The notes: generated from the letters alone by a model not told the origin. A stretch of DNA of 64,000 bases from Zhouia spongiae (GCF_022760175.1 NZ_CP094326.1:3088804-3152803); one strand, 5' to 3'; numbered from the stretch's first letter, positions 19,156 to 28,175 are shown. Program-made: numbers and translations.

Positions 19156-19270
19156 TACTTTCTGTGAAATTAATTACTCAAATGTAGAAAAAAATAACAA
19201 TGAGTACCTTCGGAGTTATATTTTTTTAATTTGTTGATTATGATGTTATCAAAAAGGAAACTTTATTCGT

Positions 19271-19278
19271 TACATTTG
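19271..19278 (+). promoter_or_regulatory. -7 promoter box of the 2OG-Fe(II) oxygenase gene
   Basis: TACATTTG is a perfect TAnnTTTG match 39 bases before the ATG at 19317. No TTG at the expected -33 spacing was found. Confidence 0.45.
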
Positions 19279-19316
19279 TGTAAGGTATAGTACGGACTAA
19301 TTAAACACACATTATT

Positions 19317-20267
19317 ATGAATCAAATTCCTAGTGTTGATCTGAGCGATTTTCTCTCTGAAGATCCTGCAAGAAAACAAAAGTTTATCGACGAGATAGGT
19401 GCTGCCTATGAAGATATAGGTTTTGTGGCATTAAGAGGTCATTTTTTATCTGATGAGCTGGTAGCGTCTTTATACGAGGAAATTAAAAATTTCTTCAATT
19501 TACCACAGGAAGTTAAAGATAAGTATGAAATACCGGGTATCGGAGGCCAGCGTGGTTATACTTCGTTTGGTAAAGAAACGGCCAAGGGCTTTAAAAAACC
19601 CGACCTTAAAGAGTTTTGGCATTTTGGTCAATATGTTGAAGACGATCCGAAACTTGCAGATGATTACCCCGATAACGTAATAGTGGAAGAATTACCGGAA
19701 TTCAACAAGGCGGGAAAAGAAACTTATAAAATGCTGGAGAAAACAGGGCAATATGTATTGCGGGCACTGGCGCTGTATTTAGGTCTGGAAGAAACGTATT
19801 TTGATAAGTATATCAAAAACGGAAATTCTATTTTGCGCCCGATCCACTACCCCCCTATAACTGAAGAACCTGATAATGCCGTACGGGCGGCGGCTCATGG
19901 AGACATAAACCTTATCACCCTGCTGATGGGAGCTCAGGGGAAAGGGCTACAGGTACAAAACCATAAAGGAGAATGGGTTGATGCGATAGCTGAACCGGAC
20001 GAGTTAATGATAAATGTGGGTGATATGCTTTCACGTCATTCCAACAATCGCTTAAAATCAACAATCCACAGAGTGGTTAATCCCCCACGTGAGATGTGGG
20101 GTACTTCGAGATTTTCTATTCCGTTCTTTATGCACCCTATCAGTGAAATGCCACTGAATTGCCTGGAGAATTGTATCGACGGAGACCATCCTAAACTATA
20201 CGATGATATCACCGCAGGTGCTTTTTTACATGAGCGTTTGGTTGAATTAGGCTTGATTAAAGAATAA
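19317..20267 (+). CDS. Isopenicillin-N-synthase-like 2-oxoglutarate/Fe(II) oxygenase
   Basis: Soluble non-haem iron oxygenase of 316 residues. It has the DIOX_N domain (IPSVDLSDFL... YEDIGFVALRGHFL) and the double-stranded beta-helix core. The iron triad is His194 and Asp196 in AAHGDINLITLL and His251 in STIHRVVNPP; Arg265 and Ser267 (SRFSIPFF) bind 2-oxoglutarate. HPISEMPLNCLENC follows. The substrate is unknown. It is not in a biosynthetic cluster, so a primary-metabolism role is likelier than antibiotic synthesis. Bacteroidota carry this gene widely as a single copy (recollection). Confidence 0.88.
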   Translation: MNQIPSVDLSDFLSEDPARKQKFIDEIGAAYEDIGFVALRGHFLSDELVASLYEEIKNFFNLPQEVKDKYEIPGIGGQRGYTSFGKETAKGFKKPDLKEFWHFGQYVEDDPKLADDYPDNVIVEELPEFNKAGKETYKMLEKTGQYVLRALALYLGLEETYFDKYIKNGNSILRPIHYPPITEEPDNAVRAAAHGDINLITLLMGAQGKGLQVQNHKGEWVDAIAEPDELMINVGDMLSRHSNNRLKSTIHRVVNPPREMWGTSRFSIPFFMHPISEMPLNCLENCIDGDHPKLYDDITAGAFLHERLVELGLIKE

Positions 20268-20290
20268 CAGATAAACAAAAAAACAAGTGA

Positions 20291-20492
20291 AGAGGTCGTC
20301 TAAAAGCCCCTTATGATGGCTAAATGTTAGATTGAGTCCTTCGGTTATCGCTCAGGGCAGACCAAAGTCGGATGCTGTTCATCATCAAATGCGATGGGTT
20401 CCCGATAGCTGCGCGATGCACTTAGAATGAAAATATTTTTTATTTCAGTAATACCTGGACGGACAGCAAATAACACCTTTTAGAAGGTCTCT
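20291..20492. repeat. MITE-like element with 16-base inverted ends
   Basis: AGAGGTCGTCTAAAAG at 20291-20306 and CTTTTAGAAGGTCTCT at 20477-20492 are inverted copies, 13 of 16 bases identical. The 200-base interior has no coding capacity but contains TTCGGTTATCGCTC and AAAGTCGGATG, which recur in the degenerate element at 12825. It fills the spacer between the oxygenase gene and the SUI1 gene. Confidence 0.6.
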
Positions 20493-20506
20493 TTATGTTT
20501 AATATT

Positions 20507-20833
20507 ATGGATTTACAAGATCAATTAAAAAGCTTATTCCCCGATCACGTTCCTTCTGAAGAAGAAAAACAAGAAGAAAAAAGTAATGTTTGGTTACAGG
20601 ATGAGCCTCTTTTGTGCAAGTACGAAAAACGAAAAGGGAAGCCCGTTACCATTATAGCAGGTTATAACGGAGCGGATTCTGATTTTAAAATACTGGCAAA
20701 AGAAATTAAAACGATGCTAAGCGTTGGAGGGAGCTTTAAAAATGATGAAATCCTCATCCAGGGGGATTATCGAAATCAAATTATGGAGTTTCTTAAAGAA
20801 AAAGGATTTAATGTAAAACGAGTTGGCGGATAA
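20507..20833 (+). CDS. SUI1/YciH-family translation factor
   Basis: Small protein of the eIF1/SUI1 family (bacterial YciH), which affects start-codon fidelity. About 108 residues. The SUI1 core is CKYEKRKGKPVTIIAGYNGADSDFKILAKEIKTMLSVGGSFKNDEILIQGDYRNQIMEFLKEKGF, containing the basic loop, the GGS turn and the QGD motif. I prefer ATG 20507 (MDLQDQLKSLFPDH), where family members usually begin; ATG 20495, directly next to the repeat end, would add four residues. It heads a run of four same-strand genes to 23589. Confidence 0.87.
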   Translation: MDLQDQLKSLFPDHVPSEEEKQEEKSNVWLQDEPLLCKYEKRKGKPVTIIAGYNGADSDFKILAKEIKTMLSVGGSFKNDEILIQGDYRNQIMEFLKEKGFNVKRVGG

Positions 20834-20912
20834 TCTTAACATTAAATGTTGTGGGGTGTTCGTTGAAATTTATAATTTTATCATTACGTAATCAAACCTT
20901 AACATTACACTA

Positions 20913-21845
20913 ATGAGTAAGATACTGCACATAACTAATGGCGATTCTTTTACTTCGTATTTAGAGCAACTGAATATTAAAGGTGATATCATCACATGGC
21001 GTGAAATGCTTTGCGAAGGCAGAACTACCACCGATGTGGGAAGCGAGAGCTTCTGGAGGACCAGATTTGATTTCCTCAAGAACTCATACAAAGTAAGTAA
21101 AGAGCGTTTTGTAGAATTTACACTCAAGGAATACAGAAGGTTATGTAACCAGAAACACCAACAGGAAATTGTTCTCTGGTTTGAGTATGACCTGTTTTGT
21201 CAGGTAAACATGATAGCCGTTTTAAGCTGGCTACATAAAAACAGAAAGGGAGTCCCTGTTTCTTTGGTTTGTTCCGGAAAAGAAGACGATACAGAAAGAC
21301 TTTATGGACTAAGTGAGCTTTCAGCAGAACATATTGGTCTACTTTATAAAAAGAGACTCCACCTTACGCTCGACGATATTGAATATGCCGATTACATATG
21401 GCAACTGTACTGCGGAGATAACCCTATTCAGTTATACACTGCCATAAAGCAGAATTCATCTCAGCTAAAATACATAACACCTGCATTCTTGTCACATCTG
21501 CACCGTTTCCCTACAGTAGAAAACGGATTGAACGAACTCGAAAACAATGTATTAAAAGCTGCCAGGGATCACAAAATAAACAGTAAAGACCAACTGGTGG
21601 TACATATGTTAAAAAACCAGGGGTATTACGGATTCAGCGATTTACAGTATAAAAAGCTCATCACCGGTTTGCGCCCCCTGTTCGTCTCTTTTCATCCTGC
21701 TAAACTTACCAAACTAGGAAATGAGGTCGCCCAGAATATCACAAATTATTATGGTACTATTAAAGACGATAATGTATATTTAGGAGGAGCCCCAAAATAT
21801 TCTTTTCTTTACCATGCCGAAACCGATAAGCTATTAAAGCTGTAA
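20913..21845 (+). CDS. DUF1835 domain-containing protein
   Basis: A 310-residue cytosolic protein of unknown function. The N-terminal ~110 residues match DUF1835: ILHITNGDSFTSYLEQLNIKGDIITWREMLCEGRTTTDVGSESFWRTRFDFL, with the conserved NGD and W-RE-L-EG parts. Then comes QQEIVLWFEYDLFCQVNMIAVLSWL, which is typical of the family. The C-terminal third contains a helical region (LVVHMLKNQGYYGFSDLQYKKLITGLRPLF) that looks like a small HTH-like or capping domain. It is followed after 23 bases by a nucleoside phosphorylase, suggesting one transcription unit with the next two genes. Confidence 0.82.
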   Translation: MSKILHITNGDSFTSYLEQLNIKGDIITWREMLCEGRTTTDVGSESFWRTRFDFLKNSYKVSKERFVEFTLKEYRRLCNQKHQQEIVLWFEYDLFCQVNMIAVLSWLHKNRKGVPVSLVCSGKEDDTERLYGLSELSAEHIGLLYKKRLHLTLDDIEYADYIWQLYCGDNPIQLYTAIKQNSSQLKYITPAFLSHLHRFPTVENGLNELENNVLKAARDHKINSKDQLVVHMLKNQGYYGFSDLQYKKLITGLRPLFVSFHPAKLTKLGNEVAQNITNYYGTIKDDNVYLGGAPKYSFLYHAETDKLLKL

Positions 21846-21868
21846 AAAGTGCTTTTAAAATATTGTAA

Positions 21869-22738
21869 GTGAGTTTAGCATCATCAGAATTAATTTTAAA
21901 TCCAGACGGAAGCATCTATCATTTAAACCTGCTCCCTGAGGATATTGGAGAAACTATTATTACGGTCGGAGATCCTGATCGTGTAAAAAGTGTTTCTAAA
22001 TATTTCGATACCATCGAGGTAAAAAAAGGGAAACGTGAGTTTGTAACCCATACGGGATTACTGAACGGAAAACGCATCAGTGTCATCTCGACAGGAATCG
22101 GTACCGATAATATCGATATTGTCCTTAACGAACTCGATGCCCTGGTTAATATAGACCTGAAACAAAGAGAAATAAAGCTACAAAAAACACCATTGGATAT
22201 TGTACGGATCGGCACTTCCGGGTCTTTACAGGCTCATATTCCGGTCGATTCATTCCTGATGAGTAAATATGCTATCGGATTCGACAGCCTTTTACATTAT
22301 TACCGGAGTGAAAATATACAGCATACAGACATCCAGGAAGCTTTGATCCTTCATACTTCATGGAGACAGGATATGTCCAGACCCTATGTTGTATCCTTTG
22401 ATAATGATTTAGGCCTGAAATTGTCTTCAGAAATGATTTATTCGGGAATGACGGGGACCAATGTAGGCTTTTATGGCCCGCAGGGACGTGTGTTACGTCT
22501 TCATATTACCGATGAATCGTTGAACGATAAACTGGCCTCTTTTGACCATAACGGATTAAAAATAACAAACCTGGAAATGGAGACCGCCGGTATTTACGGC
22601 CTGTCAAAGCTACTGGGACACCGGGCAGTTTCTTTAAATTGCATTATAGCCAACAGAGCAAATGGTACTTTCTCAGAGAACCCTAAGCTTGCTGTAGACC
22701 GTTTAATTAAATATACACTTGAAAAACTGACATCTTGA
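21869..22738 (+). CDS. Nucleoside phosphorylase (uridine phosphorylase-like)
   Basis: Phosphorolysis of a nucleoside or related N-glycoside, 289 residues, cytosolic. Landmarks of the PNP/UDP family: ITVGDPDRVKSVSKYF, STGIGTDNIDIVLNEL (phosphate loop), IGTSGSL, and NLEMETAGIYGLSKLLGH (Glu-Met-Glu ribose site). The C-terminal half retains CIIANRANG instead of a plain purine-specific Asp/Asn signature, so base specificity is unclear. The start is GTG 21869. Its TGA stop overlaps the ATG of the next gene (TGATG), indicating translational coupling with the PBP2-fold protein. Confidence 0.88.
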   Translation: MSLASSELILNPDGSIYHLNLLPEDIGETIITVGDPDRVKSVSKYFDTIEVKKGKREFVTHTGLLNGKRISVISTGIGTDNIDIVLNELDALVNIDLKQREIKLQKTPLDIVRIGTSGSLQAHIPVDSFLMSKYAIGFDSLLHYYRSENIQHTDIQEALILHTSWRQDMSRPYVVSFDNDLGLKLSSEMIYSGMTGTNVGFYGPQGRVLRLHITDESLNDKLASFDHNGLKITNLEMETAGIYGLSKLLGHRAVSLNCIIANRANGTFSENPKLAVDRLIKYTLEKLTS

Positions 22739-23589
22739 TGAAATCCCTCAAAATAGCCGGAGTCCCTGAACATTTTAATTTACCTTGGCATTTAGCCATT
22801 GAAGAGAATGCTTTTGAAGAAAGAGGCATTGAACTTGAATGGACAGATGTACCTGAGGGTACAGGACGTATGTGTCAAATGCTGCGTGATGGAGAAACTG
22901 ATATCGCTATTATTTTAACCGAAGGAATCGTTAAGGATATAACCGAAGGAAATCCGTCAAAAATCGTTCAGACATATGTTGAGAGTCCGCTGCTATGGGG
23001 CATTCATGTAGGAGGTCACACTTCGATAGAGTCGCCTGACGAAATAAAGAATGGTAAAATAGCTATTTCCCGATACGGAAGCGGAAGTCATCTGATGGCT
23101 TATATAAATGCAAAAAACCAAGGATGGGATGCAACCGGACTTCAATTCGAAGTGATAAACAACCTCGACGGTGCCATTAAAGCTCTTACCAACGGTACTG
23201 CCGATTATTTTATGTGGGAGCATTTTACGACCAAACCGGTTGTAGACAAAGGAATTTTTAAAAGAATCGGAGATTGCCCTACTCCCTGGCCTTGCTTTGT
23301 TATCGCTGTAAGAAATGAGATCCTGGAAAAAAAACCTTCTGTTATAGCACATGTGCTTGACGTTATTAACACATACACTGTTGAATTTAAGCAGATACCA
23401 AGTATCGACAGAACTATAGCCAACCGCTACAAACAAAAGCTGGAGGATATTCAGAAATGGTTATCCCTTACACAGTGGAGCCAACAACAAATTTCAGAAA
23501 CTGTTATCAAAAACGTTCAGGAACAATTGATGTCATTAGATATTCTTGATAAAAAAACAGCTTATAAAGAATTGGTTTTTAATCAATAA
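22738..23589 (+). CDS. Cytosolic PBP2-fold (NMT1/THI5-like, Ca3427-type) protein
   Basis: 283 residues with the fold of an ABC-transporter substrate-binding protein: KIAGVPEHFNLPWHLAIEENAFEERGIELEWTDVPEGTG, the DGETDIAIILTEG hinge region and ISRYGSGSHLMAYINAKNQGWD. There is no signal peptide or lipobox, and no permease or ATPase gene is nearby, so it is not a normal importer component. It resembles the Ca3427-like PBP2 group known from Candida and bacteria (from memory). ATG 22738 overlaps the TGA of the nucleoside phosphorylase. Some enzymes share this fold (THI5, MqnA, MqnD), so a catalytic or sensing role is possible. Confidence 0.78.
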   Translation: MKSLKIAGVPEHFNLPWHLAIEENAFEERGIELEWTDVPEGTGRMCQMLRDGETDIAIILTEGIVKDITEGNPSKIVQTYVESPLLWGIHVGGHTSIESPDEIKNGKIAISRYGSGSHLMAYINAKNQGWDATGLQFEVINNLDGAIKALTNGTADYFMWEHFTTKPVVDKGIFKRIGDCPTPWPCFVIAVRNEILEKKPSVIAHVLDVINTYTVEFKQIPSIDRTIANRYKQKLEDIQKWLSLTQWSQQQISETVIKNVQEQLMSLDILDKKTAYKELVFNQ

Positions 23590-23601
23590 CAGCCATTTTT
23601 A

Positions 23602-23700
23602 TTCGATAATCGAGCTTTATCCCGGATAGCCATCGGAGCTCCGACGCTTGTCCATGTGAAATAGTCCTGACGGAATTTCATTGGGCTTGCACCGAGGTAG
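23602..23700. repeat. Dispersed mosaic repeat, copy between convergent genes
   Basis: Begins with TCGAT-A-ATCGA and continues GCTTTATCCCGGATAGC... GGAGCTCCGACGCTTGTCC, then ATGTGAAATAGTCC... GGAATTTCATTGGGC, ending TTGCACCGAGGTAG. Read in reverse it matches the 30850-30985 part of another copy over more than 40 bases with a few changes. It fills the spacer between the PBP2-fold gene and the PL8 lyase gene. Confidence 0.7.
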
Positions 23701-23701
23701 T

Positions 23702-25807
23702 TTACTCCGGCAGGGATGTCAGTTCAATTTGCAAAGTTGAACCTGCCTTCTCCTCTTTTGGCATTTCAAGCTCAAACTCATCGCTGATTTTAGCTTTTGG
23801 AAACTGAATGCCAAGATGGATGAATTCATTTTTCTGTGAAGGATCGGAAATGTAGAGTAAAGGAGCTCTGTAATCCTTATAATCAATCATTACCGCACAA
23901 GGTTTATCAACAACAACCTTAAAGTCTTTATGGTTAAAAGTGGCTGCTTCAAAAAAGACCAATTGCAACAGGTTCAGGTCATTGCTTTTTACAGCTTGTA
24001 CCTCCGGAGTGTTTTTAAGAATCTCTATGTCTTTATTGCGGTATTTTTTCAATTCTTTTCTGTCAGAAACTCCCGGAACAACTATATACTTATATGTGGC
24101 TTTATCGGGATGCTGTCCATGATCGAACCAAAGTGTAAAAACCTCTTTTTCAACTTCTTTATCAGGATGTGTTTTATTGATGTCGTGCCAGTTTCCTTTC
24201 TGAAAACCTTTGGTGAATTGCAGCTGTCCCCCTTCAGGAAACAAGTAGGCTATTTTATTGTTAATAACCCAATTCAGGTCATTATTGAACTTGAAGGTTC
24301 CTCCGGTAATATGTTTAATCTTTCGGTGTTCCTTAATCGATACACTATTAGGTGATAAAGCCTGATCTACGGTGGTAATAACGTTTTTTAAACTGTCAGA
24401 ACGAATATCGGTACCGAGGCAAACTATCTCATCATCGAAAAAGAACCAGCTCTTTTTGGCCTGAATTCCGTAATCGTCTAACCGGTAGGTATGAGAACCA
24501 TAGGCTCCATTTGAAATTCCCCCGGTAAAATGGGAAGTACCCAATACCTGCCATGCCTTTCTTTGTGGAATCTCTTTTAAGACCGGAGCTGTAACTCCCG
24601 GTATTTTATTCCAGTCCCAAACCGGAAAGATATTAAAATATTCATCTCCCTGAACCCTGATATTTGTAGCGCCATCCGTGAGGAAGTAAGCCTTTAAATT
24701 CTCTTCATTGCCGTTCTCCGTCCTTGAGGTTCTGTTTGAAGAAGTGCGGACAGAAAAGCTGTAATTTTTATTATGGAGGGTATAGTCTGATCTCCAGAAG
24801 TGAAAATGTTTGTTGACCTTGCTTTCTTCTGAACGATGTTTTAGCCCTGAAACAGCCCTGGTATATTCCTGTTCCCGATCCGGGTCTATTCGTTTCAGCT
24901 TACCAAGTGTATTTATGACGGCATCTCCCTTCAACCTGTTTTTTCGACTAACAGACCTTCCGTTAACGCTAAAGTCCATATATCCGTTTTGAAGCGTATT
25001 AAGGTATGTATGTAATATAAAATCAGACAACAATTTTAACTTCTGACCCGATAAGGCATAAGATGTACCTGAAACATACGTTGCGGCAAGTACTTCGTTT
25101 TCTATGAAAACGGTTCCATACCCCCCTATATAAAGCTGTGGCCCGTGCTGATGGTATGAATAATCATGCTGTAAACCTTCCTTCATCGTAAATCTTATCG
25201 GGAAAAAACTTTCATCAACACCGGTCTTTAAAACGTTCTTATCCCTTAACAGGCTACCTCTGAAAATATAATGTAAAGCGATATCCAGTTTATTTGCTCC
25301 CGTCCACTTTTTAGGATCTCCACGGTGCATACGATCTATCAGATTGTGTTTTAATTCCGTATCGAAGGGTACATTGCTCTTTTCCAATAATATAAGTATG
25401 ACTCCCAGCCGTTGTGGAACCGCTATCTGATTGAACCACCAGTTATTACTTTCAGGATTGCTGTCATACCAATACTTCAAACCTATGTGCAGGGCATGGT
25501 GTAATGATGGGTCCTGATAGAATGAGCTCTCCGGAAAAATATATGCTTTTGCCAACTGATTTAAATGGTTTAAATGCTTTAAAGGGTCCCATAGAGTACG
25601 GTGTGTAATCGTATAATCGATATGTTGCCACGATCCGTCTTTTCTTTGTTTTTTTAACAAGATGGCCACGCTGTCGCTTAATTTAGATGTATTATCAATA
25701 CCCGATAATTCTTCCTGTTGAATGTTATGAATAATCTTGTCAAAATCAGACTGACCATACGCAGGGATCATACAGATAGCGTATAAAAATAAGAACCATT
25801 GTTTCAT
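23702..25807 (-). CDS. Polysaccharide lyase family 8 (hyaluronate/chondroitin/xanthan lyase-like)
   Basis: Secreted lyase that cleaves uronic-acid-containing polysaccharide by beta-elimination. About 701 residues from ATG 25807, where a clean signal peptide (MKQWFLFLYAICMIPAYGQ) begins; the frame extends 23 codons further without adding sense. The alpha/alpha toroid contains the catalytic Asn (NNWWFNQIAVPQRLG), His and Tyr (DYSYHQHGPQLYIGGYG) and Arg (FSVNGRSVSR). Beta-sandwich domains follow (TSHFTGGISNGAYGSH, TTVDQALSPN). No SusC/SusD, sulfatase or unsaturated glucuronyl hydrolase is near, so it is outside a polysaccharide-utilisation locus. The exact substrate is not decided by the sequence. 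Confidence 0.9.
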   Translation of the reverse strand: MKQWFLFLYAICMIPAYGQSDFDKIIHNIQQEELSGIDNTSKLSDSVAILLKKQRKDGSWQHIDYTITHRTLWDPLKHLNHLNQLAKAYIFPESSFYQDPSLHHALHIGLKYWYDSNPESNNWWFNQIAVPQRLGVILILLEKSNVPFDTELKHNLIDRMHRGDPKKWTGANKLDIALHYIFRGSLLRDKNVLKTGVDESFFPIRFTMKEGLQHDYSYHQHGPQLYIGGYGTVFIENEVLAATYVSGTSYALSGQKLKLLSDFILHTYLNTLQNGYMDFSVNGRSVSRKNRLKGDAVINTLGKLKRIDPDREQEYTRAVSGLKHRSEESKVNKHFHFWRSDYTLHNKNYSFSVRTSSNRTSRTENGNEENLKAYFLTDGATNIRVQGDEYFNIFPVWDWNKIPGVTAPVLKEIPQRKAWQVLGTSHFTGGISNGAYGSHTYRLDDYGIQAKKSWFFFDDEIVCLGTDIRSDSLKNVITTVDQALSPNSVSIKEHRKIKHITGGTFKFNNDLNWVINNKIAYLFPEGGQLQFTKGFQKGNWHDINKTHPDKEVEKEVFTLWFDHGQHPDKATYKYIVVPGVSDRKELKKYRNKDIEILKNTPEVQAVKSNDLNLLQLVFFEAATFNHKDFKVVVDKPCAVMIDYKDYRAPLLYISDPSQKNEFIHLGIQFPKAKISDEFELEMPKEEKAGSTLQIELTSLPE

Positions 25808-25876
25808 AGTTGACGAATAAAATATAATACAATCGATTGTAAAGATAATCAATAATCGATATCTGTCAAGCGCCAA

Positions 25877-26542
25877 TCACCATTCAACAGGAAGTTTCCC
25901 TATACTTTTTAGAAAATCATTACAATGACTAAAGTGTTTGTTCCCGAACCAATACCCCCTGTTGGCACTGAGGGGCGACGGATGTCCGGAAGTTAAGATC
26001 TTATGTTTAGAACTGTCTATAAGTCTGGTCTTCTTCTTGGCATAACCGCCCCAGAGCATAAAAACAACATTCTTCTTTTGCAGGGATATCTGCTGTATAA
26101 CAGCATCAGTAAAGGTTTCCCATCCTTTATTTTGATGACTGCCCGCCTGGTGTGCCCTTACCGTTAAAGTGGCATTAAGCAACATAACGCCCTGGCTTGC
26201 CCACCGCTCCAGATTTCCGCTTTCGGGATAAGGAACGTTCAAATCACTTTCAACTTCCTTAAAAATATTAATCAATGAAGGCGGATGTTGTACCCCTTCA
26301 TTTACTGAGAAGCACAAACCATTGGCTTGGCCTGCCCCATGATACGGATCCTGTCCGATGATCACGACCTTAATATTCTCAGGCCGGCAATGATCGAAGG
26401 CAGAAAAGATCTGTTTCCCGGGAGGATAACAGGTATGATGCTGGTATTCAGACTTTACGAACTCTACCAGTTTTTCGAAGTATGGTTTATTGAATTCATC
26501 TTCCAGAAAAGGCTTCCAGCTTGAGTGGATATTGACGTTCAT
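25877..26542 (-). CDS. ung: Uracil-DNA glycosylase
   Basis: Family 1 UDG that removes uracil from DNA as the first step of base-excision repair. 221 residues, standard length. The catalytic water-activating loop is VVIIGQDPYHGAGQANGLCFSV with the essential Asp. The Leu-intercalation loop is TSGHPSPLSANRGYWFGNKHFS, and LLNATLTVRAHQAGSH lines the uracil pocket. Upstream and divergent is the YfcC transporter, 68 bases away; downstream, the PL8 gene begins 69 bases past the stop codon. Confidence 0.97.
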   Translation of the reverse strand: MNVNIHSSWKPFLEDEFNKPYFEKLVEFVKSEYQHHTCYPPGKQIFSAFDHCRPENIKVVIIGQDPYHGAGQANGLCFSVNEGVQHPPSLINIFKEVESDLNVPYPESGNLERWASQGVMLLNATLTVRAHQAGSHQNKGWETFTDAVIQQISLQKKNVVFMLWGGYAKKKTRLIDSSKHKILTSGHPSPLSANRGYWFGNKHFSHCNDFLKSIGKLPVEW

Positions 26543-26610
26543 TTTTATTCTTTTGGATTATTCAGGAGCTAAAATAATACTATCTTTAAATTTTATTAAA
26601 CATATACGGA

Positions 26611-28107
26611 GTGAAAAAAATAAAGTTCCCTACTGCTCAAACCATTTTACTGATAATTGCTGCTATGGTTGCCATGTTAACATGGATCGTTCCTGCCGGA
26701 AAATATGATACACTTACTTTTAACAAGCATACAAATACATTTACCAGAACAAGCATAGACAAAACAGAAACCCTGGCGGCCGAACAGGCCACCCTGGATA
26801 ATTTGAATATTAAAATCCCGCTGGAAAAGTTTATCGATGGCGATATATGGAAACCAATCAGTATTCCTGATACCTATCAAAAACTGGAGGCACACCCGCA
26901 AGGTATTGCAGCTTTTGTAAAGTCTCCTGTCAAAGGAATTATAGAATCTGCCGATATCATTTTTTTAGTATTGATTATCGGTGGCCTGATAGGTATTATG
27001 AATGCCAGCGGTGCATTTGACGCCGGTATCGCATGGCTGGCTAAAGCACTGAAAGGAAGAGAATATATATTGATCGTTTTAATAACCGGCCTGATTGCTT
27101 TGGGAGGTACTACCTTTGGTCTGGCAGAAGAAACCATCGCCTTCTACCCTATTTTGATCCCGGTTTTTTTAGCCGCTAAGTATGACGCCATGGTGGCATT
27201 GGCTTCGATTTATATAGGCTCGTCAATCGGAACAATGTGCTCGACCGTAAATCCGTTCAGTACTATTATAGCAAGTGATGCTGCCGGCATTAACTGGACC
27301 ACCGGGTTGAATGGAAGGTTTTTAATGCTTTTAGCAGGAACCCTGATCTGTATCATTTACATCATCAGGTATGCACAACGGGTAAAGAAAGATCCGTCCA
27401 GATCTATTATAATTGAAGAAAAAGACACTATTGAAAAACTTTTTCCTGCAATCGACCTGAGCAATACAAAAAACTTAACACTCCGGTTACGCCTGATCCT
27501 ATTCGTGTTTTTAATGTGTTTTGTCATTATGATCTATGGCGTATCACAATTAGAATGGTGGTTCGTAGAAATGACCGCAGTGTTTTTGGCAGGTGCCGTC
27601 ATTATTGGTTTCCTGGCAAGAATAAATGAAGTGACTTTTGTTGATACTTTTGTTAAGGGTGCCGGCGATCTTTTAGGGGTAGCTCTGATAATAGGCATTG
27701 CAAGAGGTGTGTCTGTGCTGATGAATGATGGCCTGATCAGTGATACGATGCTTTATTATGCCAGCCATGTTACAGAAGGAATGAACAAGGGGTTTTTCTC
27801 TTCTATTATGTTGTTCATATATGGAGGACTTTCATTTTTTATTCCCTCGTCATCCGGAATGGCCGTTTTAACGATGCCGGTTATGTCGCCACTGGCCGAT
27901 ACTGTTGGTATTGGCCGTGAAGTAGTGGTCAATGCATATCAGTACGGTATGGGACTGTTTGCTTTTATCAACCCGACCGGCTTAATTTTAGCTTCGCTGG
28001 CCATTGTCAAAGTGGGATATGACAAATGGCTGAAATTTGTCATGCCCCTGGTTATTATATTGGTCATTACTACGATTTTGTTTTTAACACTATCTGTATA
28101 TATATAA
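26611..28107 (+). CDS. YfcC/ArcD-like transporter (DcuC superfamily)
   Basis: A polytopic inner-membrane transporter of 498 residues with ~12 hydrophobic segments. Family features are FPTAQTILLIIAAMVAMLTWIVPAGKYD at the N-terminus, the periplasmic loop before PQGIAAFVKSPVKGIIESADIIFLVLIIGG, TTFGLAEETIAFYPILIPVFLAAKYDAMV, GTMCSTVNPFSTIIASDAAG and FFIPSSSGMAVLTMPVMSPLAD. Relatives are annotated as basic amino-acid antiporters or C4-dicarboxylate carriers; neither is proven here. The start is GTG 26611, preceded by a weak CGGA. It is divergent from ung. Confidence 0.85.
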   Translation: MKKIKFPTAQTILLIIAAMVAMLTWIVPAGKYDTLTFNKHTNTFTRTSIDKTETLAAEQATLDNLNIKIPLEKFIDGDIWKPISIPDTYQKLEAHPQGIAAFVKSPVKGIIESADIIFLVLIIGGLIGIMNASGAFDAGIAWLAKALKGREYILIVLITGLIALGGTTFGLAEETIAFYPILIPVFLAAKYDAMVALASIYIGSSIGTMCSTVNPFSTIIASDAAGINWTTGLNGRFLMLLAGTLICIIYIIRYAQRVKKDPSRSIIIEEKDTIEKLFPAIDLSNTKNLTLRLRLILFVFLMCFVIMIYGVSQLEWWFVEMTAVFLAGAVIIGFLARINEVTFVDTFVKGAGDLLGVALIIGIARGVSVLMNDGLISDTMLYYASHVTEGMNKGFFSSIMLFIYGGLSFFIPSSSGMAVLTMPVMSPLADTVGIGREVVVNAYQYGMGLFAFINPTGLILASLAIVKVGYDKWLKFVMPLVIILVITTILFLTLSVYI

Positions 28108-28114
28108 TACAGCC

Positions 28115-28146
28115 TTGTTACTGTTATACAGAATTGCTTAATTTTG
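28115..28146 (+). promoter_or_regulatory. Promoter of the MutS2/DCC pair
   Basis: TTG at 28115-28117 and TAATTTTG at 28139-28146, with a 21-base spacer, two longer than the usual 19. It lies 29 bases before the preferred ATG at 28176. Confidence 0.5.
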
Positions 28147-28175
28147 CAGAGCCTTAAATGAAGGTTCATTTTGCT

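Noticed and set aside
22993-23436. 147-codon antisense frame in the PBP2-fold gene
   Set aside because: Shadow of a coupled coding gene; no ribosome site or domain.
21869-23589. Futalosine (menaquinone) pathway genes
   Set aside because: The proteins share folds with MqnB and MqnA/D but not their signatures, and Flavobacteriaceae normally use the classical Men route.
23930-24355. 141-codon antisense frame inside the PL8 gene
   Set aside because: Overlaps a conserved lyase domain, with no start context or recognisable domain.
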